NCBI RefSeq assembly: GCF_024399335.1 | Contig: NZ_CP075339.1 | Coordinates: 3,410,001-3,474,000, forward strand | DNA length: 64,000 nucleotides | Reading direction: 5' to 3' | Source of the DNA: Leucobacter aridicollis | GTDB lineage: Bacteria > Actinomycetota > Actinomycetes > Actinomycetales > Microbacteriaceae | Shown here: positions 8,945 to 16,902 of the stretch, piece after piece | How positions within the stretch are numbered: position 1 is the stretch's first letter | Layout of the letters: each line of letters starts with the position of its first letter | Program-made: the position numbers and the translations under genes | The notes under the pieces: generated by a model | Told to the model about the DNA's origin: nothing | Databases searched by the model: none | The model's input: the letters and a program-made list of their open reading frames with translations, nothing else

Positions 8945-10144
8945 TCAGAACAGCGTCAACGCTGGGGCACCTGGCACTTCATCCCACAGGGGCAACGCCG
9001 CGCTTTCGCCGGTGCTCGGCAGCTGTCGCGCGCCACGCCTTGCACGTGCGCCTACAGCGGGTTCCGACCCCCCTGTCGGAGCCCGCGCGCCGGCCGCAGC
9101 GATGGGCGGGTACGGGTCGCGGCTGCGCCTCGCGTTCCCCGTGAACTCGAGTCCGTACTTGCGAATGAGCGGCCGGATTCGGCCCGCGAGCTCTAGCCTG
9201 TACGCCTGCGTCGCCTTGCTCGACGACCCCGGGTAGAGCCGGTGGTATGCGGGCACAAGATCTGGATACTCACGCCCAAGCCAGGCGAAGAACCAGGGCC
9301 TTACCGCCGACCGCAGGTGCAGCGCCCCGTACATGACCGAACGCGCGCCCGCCTCTCGGATGTCGCGTAGCAGCGGCTCGAGGCTGCCGACGGAGTCAGT
9401 GAGATATGGCAGCACTGGCATCACAAAGACGTCGACCTCAAGTCCCGCGGCGCGCGCTGCCGCAACAGTGTCGAGGCGGGCCCTCGTCGTCGGGGTCCCT
9501 GGTTCAATCGACTGCTGCAGGGCGTTGTCTCCAACCGCGATCGACATGGCGAGCTCGACAGGAACACGCGTCGACGCCTCCGCGAGCAGCGGCACGTCCC
9601 TGCGAAGCAGCGTGCCCTTGGTGAGAATCGAGATAGGAGTCTTGCGGGCTGCGAGCGCCTCGATAATCCCAGGAAGCAGCGCATACCGACCCTCGGCCCG
9701 CTGATAGGGGTCGGTGTTCGTGCCGAGGGCGACCATCTCGCGCCGCCACGACGGCCTAGCAAGTTCGCGCCCCAGCACCTCTGCCACGTTCACCTTCACG
9801 ACAATCTGCGAGTCGAAATCGGCGCCAGCATCGAAGTCGAGATACTGATGCGAGCCGCGCGCGAAACAGTAGACGCAGGCGTGCGAGCAACCACGGTAGG
9901 GATTAATCGTCCAGGCAAATGGCATCGACGACCCCTGGGGCACCCGATTGAGGGCGCTCTTTGCGAGCACCTCGTGAAAGACCATGCCCGCGAACTCGGG
10001 CGCCCGAGTGGTACGCAAGTGGCCAGGGATCGCCGCAACCTCGGCGAGCTCCAAACCGGGCAGCGCGGCCGCGACCGAGCCGCCTGCGTTCGCCTGTGCG
10101 GCGCCGATCCTGATTGACCCGGCGCTCTGTCCGCTCCACCTCAT
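8945..10144 (-). CDS. Radical SAM protein, Rv2578c type, SOS-controlled
   Basis: Protein of 399 residues. The radical SAM cluster motif is CSHACVYC (CX3CX2C) near residue 83, within INPYRGCSHACVYCFAR. The segments SWRREMVALGTNTDPYQRAEGRY and the RWSG start match the mycobacterial Rv2578c/SplB-like group; function is unknown, a role in DNA damage being inferred from LexA control. The ATG at 10144 is chosen by homology of the first residues. A LexA palindrome ends one base before this ATG, leaving no room for a ribosome-binding site, so the mRNA may be leaderless. The last 50 residues are low-complexity (Ala, Arg, Gly). Confidence 0.9.
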   Translation of the reverse strand: MRWSGQSAGSIRIGAAQANAGGSVAAALPGLELAEVAAIPGHLRTTRAPEFAGMVFHEVLAKSALNRVPQGSSMPFAWTINPYRGCSHACVYCFARGSHQYLDFDAGADFDSQIVVKVNVAEVLGRELARPSWRREMVALGTNTDPYQRAEGRYALLPGIIEALAARKTPISILTKGTLLRRDVPLLAEASTRVPVELAMSIAVGDNALQQSIEPGTPTTRARLDTVAAARAAGLEVDVFVMPVLPYLTDSVGSLEPLLRDIREAGARSVMYGALHLRSAVRPWFFAWLGREYPDLVPAYHRLYPGSSSKATQAYRLELAGRIRPLIRKYGLEFTGNARRSRDPYPPIAAAGARAPTGGSEPAVGARARRGARQLPSTGESAALPLWDEVPGAPALTLF

Positions 10145-10145
10145 G

Positions 10146-10175
10146 GATTCATTCGAACATATGTTCGAATGAATC
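10146..10175. promoter_or_regulatory. LexA (SOS) box inside a perfect 30-bp palindrome
   Basis: The core at 10153-10168, TCGAACATATGTTCGA, matches the Gram-positive/actinobacterial SOS box TCGAAC-N4-GTTCGA exactly, and symmetry extends 7 bases further on each side to 10146 and 10175. It lies between the radical SAM start (10144) and the end of the metal ATPase gene (10185). The mycobacterial homologue Rv2578c is, as I recall, also listed among LexA-regulated genes. Confidence 0.93.
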
Positions 10176-10184
10176 GCAAGTGGG

Positions 10185-12095
10185 TTAGCCCACTCGCCCG
10201 GCTCCGGAGCCTGGGGAGGTCCGGCGTTTCCCACGGATCGCGCGGAGCGCCCACAGGATCGCAACCAAGTCGACAACCTCCTGCATCCACGCGCCGACAA
10301 TCGCGGGGAGGAACCCGAACGCAGCGACGAGCATCAGACCGACACTCACTGCGATACCCATCCAGATGCTCTCGAGAGCGATGCGCACAGTGTCCTTGCC
10401 AATACGCACCGCCTCCCCGACTCCATCGATCCTGTCGAAACGGTTCACCACGTCGGCCGACTCGCTTGCCGCCGTCGAACCGCGCGCGCCCATGGCGAAG
10501 CCAACGTCGGCCGCAGCAAGCACGGGGGCGTCGTTGAGCCCGTCACCCACCATGATGAGGGGCCGTGGTTGAAGCTCGCTGGCGATCCGAACCTTGTCGG
10601 CCGGACTGCACTCGGCATACACCTCATCGATACCGGCCTGCGCAGCCATCGCGTTTGCGGTCGCCGGGACATCGCCCGTGACCATCGCGAATCGTTCGAC
10701 TCCGAGCCCGCGGAGCTCGCGCAACACCTCAGGCGCCTCCGGCCGCAACTCGTCACGCATGACGAGCGTGCCGAGGAAGCGGTCGTCGAGCGCGACGTAG
10801 ATCGCAAGCTCACCCGCGTCGAGCGCTGTCACCCGTAAACCAGGCGCCGCCTGGGCAACCCAACTCGGTTTGCCGACACGCACCGTCCCCGCAGCGACGA
10901 CTGCCTCGACACCGTTCGTCGCACTCTCCGCGGCCGATTCGACGGGAAGGAGCGCGATGCCGCGCGCCTTCACTGCTCCGACGACCGCGCTCGCGAGCAC
11001 GTGCGAGGAGTACACCTCGGCGCTTGCGGCGAGCTGCAGCAGCTCCTCCTCTGACACACCGGCGGCCGGGCGAACCTCACGCGGTTCCGGCTTGCCCGTC
11101 GTGAGCGTGCCCGTCTTGTCGAAGGCCGCCGAGCGCACCTTCGCGAGCTGCTCGAGCGTGCCGCCGCCCTTCACAATCAGCCCACTCTTCGCCGCCCGGC
11201 TCATGCCGCCAAGGAACGCGACTGGCGCCGCAATGAGCAGCGGACACGGCGTCGCGACGACGAGCACCTCGGCGAATCGAACGGGGTCGCCGCTCACAAG
11301 CCACGCCGCTCCAGCGATCACCAACGCGACGACCGTGAACGGAAGCGCGTACCTGTCGGCGAGCCGGACCGTCTTCGCACGGCTTCCCTGCGCCTGCTCA
11401 ACCAGGTCGACGATCTGCTGATACTTGCTGTCTTTCGAGGTCGCGGCAGCGCGCATCGTGATCGCTGTTGATCCATTCACGACGCCGCTCGCGACGCGCT
11501 CATCGGCGGCACGCAGCACGGGAAGACTCTCGCCCGTGAGCGAAGACTCGTCAAACTCGGCGGAGCCACCGAGCAGGATCGCGTCGACAGGGACAAGCTC
11601 TCCAGGCCGCACGAGCAGGTGATCACCGACATTGATCTCGCTGACGGGAACAGTCTCGGTGCGCTCTTCCTCCGCGACGCCAGCTGGAACTCCAGACCCG
11701 GATGCCGCCGGGGCGAGGAGCAGCCTGGTGGCCTGCTGCGGCGCACGCTTCAGCAGGGCCGTGAGCTCTTGTTTAGACCTGTTCTCGGCGTAGTCCTCGA
11801 GGGCCTCGCCGCCGGTAATCATCAGGACGACAATGAGCGCCGCCCACGGTTCGCCGACGCTCACTGCGGCCACGATGGCGATAACCGCGAGGATGTCCAA
11901 CCCGGCATGACCCCGGAGGAGCTGCCGAACCATCTCGTACGCCTGCCATGCGGCGATCACTAGCGCGTAGCCGCCGACAAGCCACGGGGCGAAGTCACGC
12001 CATGGCGTCGCAAGCAGCGCGAGGCCCACAGCACCGACAACGAGGGTCAGCACGACTGCCGGATATGCCTTCGCACCGCGCACGATGAAGTTCAT
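10185..12095 (-). CDS. P1B-type heavy-metal translocating ATPase with TPC motif
   Basis: Membrane pump of 636 residues. Membrane helices appear in the first 90 residues, around 251-290 and near 585-620. TGES is at 187-190, the metal-site motif TPCPLL at 282-287, the phosphorylated Asp at 326 in DKTGTLTTG, and MVGDGLNDAPVL in the hinge domain. No N-terminal CXXC metal-binding domain is present. The transmembrane motif is TPC rather than CPC (copper or zinc) or SPC, placing it by motif with the small P1B-5-like group; the usual HP of the nucleotide-binding domain is replaced by SSHV (His 365). Metal specificity is unknown. No metalloregulator gene is adjacent. Confidence 0.9.
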   Translation of the reverse strand: MNFIVRGAKAYPAVVLTLVVGAVGLALLATPWRDFAPWLVGGYALVIAAWQAYEMVRQLLRGHAGLDILAVIAIVAAVSVGEPWAALIVVLMITGGEALEDYAENRSKQELTALLKRAPQQATRLLLAPAASGSGVPAGVAEEERTETVPVSEINVGDHLLVRPGELVPVDAILLGGSAEFDESSLTGESLPVLRAADERVASGVVNGSTAITMRAAATSKDSKYQQIVDLVEQAQGSRAKTVRLADRYALPFTVVALVIAGAAWLVSGDPVRFAEVLVVATPCPLLIAAPVAFLGGMSRAAKSGLIVKGGGTLEQLAKVRSAAFDKTGTLTTGKPEPREVRPAAGVSEEELLQLAASAEVYSSHVLASAVVGAVKARGIALLPVESAAESATNGVEAVVAAGTVRVGKPSWVAQAAPGLRVTALDAGELAIYVALDDRFLGTLVMRDELRPEAPEVLRELRGLGVERFAMVTGDVPATANAMAAQAGIDEVYAECSPADKVRIASELQPRPLIMVGDGLNDAPVLAAADVGFAMGARGSTAASESADVVNRFDRIDGVGEAVRIGKDTVRIALESIWMGIAVSVGLMLVAAFGFLPAIVGAWMQEVVDLVAILWALRAIRGKRRTSPGSGAGRVG

Positions 12096-12288
12096 AGCCC
12101 CATCCTGCTACCTCCAGGCAAACTCGGGCAACATGCGTGCGCGAAGTGTTCGGGCACCTCGGCTCCTTCGGCCGCTCCGCTCGCGCCCTCCGCGGCCGCC
12201 CCTCCTCCGCCCTTTCCCCCTATTCTCCGCAGCACCCCAATTCCCGGGGGACTTTGGGAGCGCAGAGCAAAACTGGGTGGGTCGAGAT

Positions 12289-12303
12289 CGCGCCGACGGC
12301 GCG
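12289..12303 (-). terminator. Short GC hairpin after lldD
   Basis: CGCGCC (12289-12294) pairs with GGCGCG (12298-12303) around a 3-base loop, 6 bases past the lldD stop. No T-run follows, so it is only a candidate terminator. Confidence 0.4.
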
Positions 12304-12309
12304 GGAAGC

Positions 12310-13545
12310 CTACTGGCCGCGTGGAATCAGGCGCTGCAGCTGCGTCACGTGTGCCGGGGTGAGCTCTTCAAGTGACTTCACCTCGAGCAGCTTCATCGTG
12401 CGCACGATCTGGTCGGAGAGGATCGCGATCATGCGATCCACCCCCTCGCGCCCGCCCGCCATGAGGCCGTAGAGATAGGCGCGCCCGACGAGCGTGAACT
12501 TCGCGCCCATCGCGATCGAGGCGACAATGTCAGCGCCGTTCATGATGCCTGTGTCGATCGCGATCTCGGTGTGGTGACCCACCTCGCGGGCGACCTCAGG
12601 CAGCAGGTGGAACGGGATCGGCGCGCGGTCAAGCTGGCGCCCACCGTGGTTCGACAGGATGATGCCGTCGACGCCGAGGTCGACGAGCTTTTTCGAGTCC
12701 TCGACGTTCTGCACGCCCTTCACGACGAGCTTGCCGGGCCACATCGAGCGGATGATGTCGAGGTCTTCGAATGAGATTGACGGGTCCATCGCAGAGTCGA
12801 GCAGTTCGCCGACGGTGCCGCCTGTCGACGAGAGCGATGCGAACTCGAGTTTCTTGGTTGTAAGGAAGTCCCACCACCACCACGGGCGGGGGATCGCGTT
12901 CGCGATTGTGCCGAGCGACAGCTGCGGCGGGATCGAGAAGCCGTTGCGTGCGTCGCGCAGCCTGGCGCCGGCGACTGGCGTATCAACGGTAAACATGAGG
13001 GTGTCGAACCCGGCTGCCGCGGCACGCTCGACGAGACCGTATGAAATCTCACGCTGCCGCATAACGTAGAGCTGGAACCAGTTGCGGCCGTTCGGGTTCG
13101 TCGCCTTCACATCTTCGATCGAGGTTGTGCCGAGCGTCGACAGCGTGAATGGGATGCCGGCGGCAGCTGCCGCACCAGCGCCGGCGATCTCGCCCTCGGT
13201 CTGCATCAGCCGCGTGAACCCTGTCGGCGCAATGCCGAAGGGCATCGCCGATTCGCCGCCGAAGATCTGCGCGCGGGTGTCGACAGTCGAGACGTCTTTC
13301 AGAATCGAGGGGTGAAACTCGATGTCTTCAAACGCCTGTCGAGCACGACTGAGCGACAGTTCTCCCTCTGCTGAGCCGTCGGTGTAGTCGAAGGCCGCCT
13401 TTGGGGTGCGCCGCTTCGCGATGCGCTGCAGATCGTAGATCGTGAGCGCGCCATCGAGTCGACGCTTCTTCCCGTTGAGTTCAGGTTTCTTGAACTTCAT
13501 GAGATCGAGGATCTCTGTGGGGCGCGGGAACTGTCTCTGTACCAC
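12310..13545 (-). CDS. lldD: FMN-dependent L-lactate dehydrogenase / alpha-hydroxy-acid oxidase
   Basis: FMN TIM-barrel enzyme of 411 residues that oxidises L-lactate to pyruvate, passing electrons to quinone. The family catalytic motif SNHGGRQLD (active His, flavin-stabilising Arg) is clear, as are [12 protein letters not shown] and the [10 protein letters not shown] region near residue 55. The GTG at 13545 is preceded by AGGAAGG at 13555-13561. It lies 36 bases downstream of fuconate dehydratase. The fucose pathway encoded around it yields L-lactate plus pyruvate, so its position makes metabolic sense: it recovers the lactate. Confidence 0.9.
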   Translation of the reverse strand: MVQRQFPRPTEILDLMKFKKPELNGKKRRLDGALTIYDLQRIAKRRTPKAAFDYTDGSAEGELSLSRARQAFEDIEFHPSILKDVSTVDTRAQIFGGESAMPFGIAPTGFTRLMQTEGEIAGAGAAAAAGIPFTLSTLGTTSIEDVKATNPNGRNWFQLYVMRQREISYGLVERAAAAGFDTLMFTVDTPVAGARLRDARNGFSIPPQLSLGTIANAIPRPWWWWDFLTTKKLEFASLSSTGGTVGELLDSAMDPSISFEDLDIIRSMWPGKLVVKGVQNVEDSKKLVDLGVDGIILSNHGGRQLDRAPIPFHLLPEVAREVGHHTEIAIDTGIMNGADIVASIAMGAKFTLVGRAYLYGLMAGGREGVDRMIAILSDQIVRTMKLLEVKSLEELTPAHVTQLQRLIPRGQ

Positions 13546-13581
13546 TTTGCGCAGCCTTCCTATTGTCGAAATGAATTGGGG

Positions 13582-14895
13582 TTAGATGCGGCCTGAAGCC
13601 CGCAACTCCACCCACCCAGCACCACCAGGGAACACCCACCGATCACGCGACGCCTCAAGCATCTCAGCACCCGTCCCAGCCATCACGGGAGCAACATAAC
13701 TCCCATCAACCACCCGAGCAGGCTCAACAAAGTGCTCATGCAGGTGATCAACAAACTCAACCCGCTTCCACCCAATCTCGCCAGTCAACGACGCGTAATC
13801 AAAGAACGAGTAATGCTGCACCAACTCGCACAACCCCACACCACCAGCGTGGGGGCACACAGGCACACCAAACTTCTTCGCCATCACCAAAATCGCAAGA
13901 TTCTCATTCACCCCAGCAACACGCGTCGAATCAAGCTGCAACACGTCAAGCGACCCAGCCTGCAACATCTGCTTAAAGATGATCCGGTTCATCACCGCCT
14001 CACCAGTGGCAACCTTGATCGGAGCAACTCCTCGACGAATATCAGCGTGGCCAAGCACATCATCAGTGCTCGTTGGCTCCTCGATCCAGAACGGATCAAA
14101 CTCAGAAAGCGCGTTCGTCCACGCGATCGCCTCGTCAACCTCCCACCGCTGGTTCGCATCGATCGAGATCCGAATGTCCGGACCCACCGCCTCACGCGCA
14201 AGACGCATCCTACGCACGTCATCTTCAAGGCTCGTGCCAACCTTCAGCTTGATCATGTCGTACCCGGCAGCAACCGCTTCCTTCGACAACCGCACAAGCT
14301 TCTCGTCCGAGTACCCCAGCCAACCAGGCGTCGTCGTGTAAGCGGGATGCCCATTCGCGGCAAGCTCAGCCAGCCGTTCAGCTTTCCCAGCCTCACCCGC
14401 CCGCAAGATCTCGAGCGCCTCGTCAGGCGTCAACGCATTCTGAATGTGCGTGAAATCAATCGCCGAAACAATCTCTTCCGGGCTCATCTCGGCAAGCAGC
14501 CGCCACAGCGGCTTCCCCTCGCGCTTCGCCCGCACATCCCACAACGTGTTAATGACCGCGCCGGCAGCCATGTGCGAAACACCCTTCTCCGGGCCAAGCC
14601 ACCTGAGCTGCGAATCATGCACGAGCCGCTTCGCCGCGGCCCCCAAATCATTCACCAGATCATCAAGCTCAAGCCCAACAAGCCTGGCACCGTAACTCTC
14701 GATCGCTTTCGCAACGATCTCGTTTCCACGCCCAGCAGTAAACACGAGACCATACCCGCGCTCACCGTTATCGGCTTCAAGCACCGCATACGCAGCCGAG
14801 TAATCAGGATCAACATTGACAGCGTCAGAACCGTCAAGCTCAAGCGAAGTGGGGAAGCGCACATCGTAGCTACGCACCGAAGTAACAACAGGCAT
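13582..14895 (-). CDS. L-fuconate dehydratase, enolase superfamily
   Basis: Enolase-superfamily enzyme of 437 residues converting L-fuconate to 2-keto-3-deoxy-L-fuconate. The acid/base Lys pair is in MIKLKVG, metal ligands in SIDANQRW, WIEEP and ATGEAV, and the His base in CPHAGGVGL, the arrangement of the characterised fuconate dehydratase FucD. AGGA 8 bases before ATG 14895 is the ribosome-binding site. Codon use is unlike its neighbours: many codons end in T (GTT, GAT, GCT), and a 401-codon open frame is left on the opposite strand. This suggests recent acquisition. L-rhamnonate or D-arabinonate are less likely substrates. Confidence 0.87.
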   Translation of the reverse strand: MPVVTSVRSYDVRFPTSLELDGSDAVNVDPDYSAAYAVLEADNGERGYGLVFTAGRGNEIVAKAIESYGARLVGLELDDLVNDLGAAAKRLVHDSQLRWLGPEKGVSHMAAGAVINTLWDVRAKREGKPLWRLLAEMSPEEIVSAIDFTHIQNALTPDEALEILRAGEAGKAERLAELAANGHPAYTTTPGWLGYSDEKLVRLSKEAVAAGYDMIKLKVGTSLEDDVRRMRLAREAVGPDIRISIDANQRWEVDEAIAWTNALSEFDPFWIEEPTSTDDVLGHADIRRGVAPIKVATGEAVMNRIIFKQMLQAGSLDVLQLDSTRVAGVNENLAILVMAKKFGVPVCPHAGGVGLCELVQHYSFFDYASLTGEIGWKRVEFVDHLHEHFVEPARVVDGSYVAPVMAGTGAEMLEASRDRWVFPGGAGWVELRASGRI

Positions 14896-14954
14896 GTTCA
14901 GAATCCTATACGACCTTGCAATTTCCTACACGATTAATTGCGACGCTGCTGTGT

Positions 14955-15761
14955 TTAGCGACGCGAGAACACGCCCTGGCGTTTTTCGGCGAACGCGCGA
15001 CGCCCTTCAGCGGCATCCTCTGTCGCGAATGTCACGGTCTGCAGCTCACGCTCGAAGCGCACCGCTTCCTCCTGCGGCAGGTTCGCGGCCGCGCGCAGGT
15101 TCGCCTTCGCAGTTTCTGCGGCGATCGGCGGGCGCGATGCGATCGTTGCCGCGAGCTCGCTCGCGCGCGCGAGCAGCTCGTCGGCCGGCAGCACCTCGGT
15201 CACGAGCCCCCACGCGAGGGCACGCGCAGCGTCGATCGAGTCGCCGGTAAGGAGCATCGTGGCCGCGTTCGACTGTCCGATCGAGGCGGCGAGAAACGCA
15301 CTCATGCCTCCGCCGCCGATCCAGCCGAGCTTGATCTCGGGGGCCGCGAACGTCGCCGCCTCCGAAGCGAGTCGAATGTCGCACGACAGCGCAGTCTCGA
15401 GGCCGCCACCGAGGGCGTAGCCGTTCACCGCGGCGATGATCGGTTTGCGGCTTTCGCGCAGCGCATCGCAGTAGTCTCGGCGGTTGCGAAAGTCCCAGGG
15501 TGTCGCGTACGTGTCGAGGGTGCGAATGTCGCTGCCGGCGCTGAAGGCGCGTTCGCCGGCGCCCGTGAGGATGATCACGCGCACGTTCGCATCGTCGTTG
15601 AGCTCGTGGATGATGCGCTCGAGGTCAGCGCTCATCGCAGGGGTCACGGCATTGAGCTTGTTGGGCCTGTCGAGAGTGATCGTCGCGACGTGACCGTCAA
15701 TGTCGAGGCCAATGCGCCCATCTATCGTTTCGCCTGCCGCGGCCTGGGTGGAGAGAGTCAT
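14955..15761 (-). CDS. Crotonase / enoyl-CoA hydratase family protein
   Basis: Crotonase fold, 268 residues from the ATG at 15761 (a longer frame upstream has no homology). The oxyanion hole GSDIRTL and the NGYALGGGLETAL turn are present, and the first catalytic Glu sits in APEIKLGWIGGGG. The second Glu expected of rat-type hydratases (in MEMVLTGD) is replaced by Thr in AATMLLTGD, so simple hydration is doubtful; isomerase, decarboxylase or retro-aldol activity are alternatives. It is the last gene of an operon with a CoA-transferase and a solute-binding-like protein, 10 bases after the latter. Confidence 0.85.
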   Translation of the reverse strand: MTLSTQAAAGETIDGRIGLDIDGHVATITLDRPNKLNAVTPAMSADLERIIHELNDDANVRVIILTGAGERAFSAGSDIRTLDTYATPWDFRNRRDYCDALRESRKPIIAAVNGYALGGGLETALSCDIRLASEAATFAAPEIKLGWIGGGGMSAFLAASIGQSNAATMLLTGDSIDAARALAWGLVTEVLPADELLARASELAATIASRPPIAAETAKANLRAAANLPQEEAVRFERELQTVTFATEDAAEGRRAFAEKRQGVFSRR

Positions 15762-15771
15762 CGCAAAGTCC

Positions 15772-16902
15772 TTAGGTCTGGGGTTGGAGCGGGGGAATTG
15801 TGACGCCCGCCAGGGTACGTGCATACTCGCCCTGCACCGCGCGCCAGGCACCCGCGGCGTCGGCGGCGGCGACGTGTTCGCGCAGCAGCCCTGAGGCGGT
15901 CGCCTGAAACGCGGTGAAGCCTGGAAGACGCGGCCGCACCCACGATTCGTCGAGCGTGCGCCGCGTCGCGGTGTAGAAGTCACCGGCCGCTCGGTTCACC
16001 TCGGCGTTATGCCAGGCCGCCCCATTCGAGGGTTGGCCTGAGTGCTCGGGGATGAGCGTTGCTTGAGTGAGGGGGTGCATGAGCCAGCTGAGCAGAGCGA
16101 CGAGCTGCGGGTCTGGCGTCGTGCGGGCCGAGATGGCGAGCCCCGTGCCACCGATGACTGAGCCGATGCGACCGCCCGGCCCTTCGGGGGCGTCGCCGAA
16201 TGCGATCGACCCGGGCCCCGAGGCGTAGTTCACATAGCCGTAGACGAGTGGCACGTATGCCACGTCGCGCTCCGCGCGCATGCGCTCGAGCAGTTGAATC
16301 GGGTTGAGCTCGGCCGTGCCTGAGGGCGCGGTCCGCGACAGCTCGATGAGGATCTGCGCGGCCTCGACCCCCACCCGCTCAGACACGAGTTCGCCGGCGC
16401 CGTCGACCGCGGGCTCCTCACCGAGGGCGACGCAGATCGACAGGTAGCTGAGCATCGCGTGTGGGCCCGCAAGGTTCGGGGCGACAGGCTCGCGCCGTGC
16501 GAGCCGAAGCACGTCGTCCCATGTGCGGGGCGCCTCAGCGACCCGCTCAGGCAGGCGCGCAGACACCTGGCTCGCGGCGTCGAGCGGCAGCGCCCACGTC
16601 TTGCCGTGCGCCTCGTAGGAGGCAAGGCTCGGCCCGACGGCGTCGGCCGAGACCCGCTCGATCTCGGCGGCGCCTAGCCACGACTCGACCGGGCTGAGCG
16701 CGCCGCCAGCGAGCGCGTCGCCGAGGTGCGGGTGGTCAATCACGAGCACGTCGTAGCGGGCGGCGAGATCCTCAATCGGGCTCGACTCAAAGCCCTCAAG
16801 GGAGTGCACGTCCCACTCGATGAGCCCCGGAGCCGCGAGCGCCGCACGCTCGAGCGCCGCGCGCCCGCGCGGGTGATCCCAGGTGAGCCCGCGATATGTC
16901 AC
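15772..16902 (-). CDS. Solute-binding-protein-like protein without export signal
   Basis: Protein of 376 residues that resembles family 1 extracellular solute-binding proteins in pattern (VLVIDHPHLGDAL, GGTGLAISARTTPDPQLVALLSWLMHP), yet begins MTYRGLTWDHPRG with no signal peptide, lipobox or hydrophobic stretch. It should be cytoplasmic. The GTG start overlaps the CoA-transferase stop (GTGA), and the crotonase gene follows, so it belongs to a CoA-thioester pathway rather than to an importer; no permease is nearby. Function unknown: a substrate-carrier, sensor or enzyme using a periplasmic-binding fold are possibilities. Confidence 0.75.
   Translation of the reverse strand: MTYRGLTWDHPRGRAALERAALAAPGLIEWDVHSLEGFESSPIEDLAARYDVLVIDHPHLGDALAGGALSPVESWLGAAEIERVSADAVGPSLASYEAHGKTWALPLDAASQVSARLPERVAEAPRTWDDVLRLARREPVAPNLAGPHAMLSYLSICVALGEEPAVDGAGELVSERVGVEAAQILIELSRTAPSGTAELNPIQLLERMRAERDVAYVPLVYGYVNYASGPGSIAFGDAPEGPGGRIGSVIGGTGLAISARTTPDPQLVALLSWLMHPLTQATLIPEHSGQPSNGAAWHNAEVNRAAGDFYTATRRTLDESWVRPRLPGFTAFQATASGLLREHVAAADAAGAWRAVQGEYARTLAGVTIPPLQPQT

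Noticed and set aside
13732..14937. 401-codon open frame opposite fuconate dehydratase
   Set aside because: The protein is rich in Arg, His, Asn and Pro with no family resemblance, and lies exactly antisense to a well-supported enzyme; it results from that gene's codon usage.
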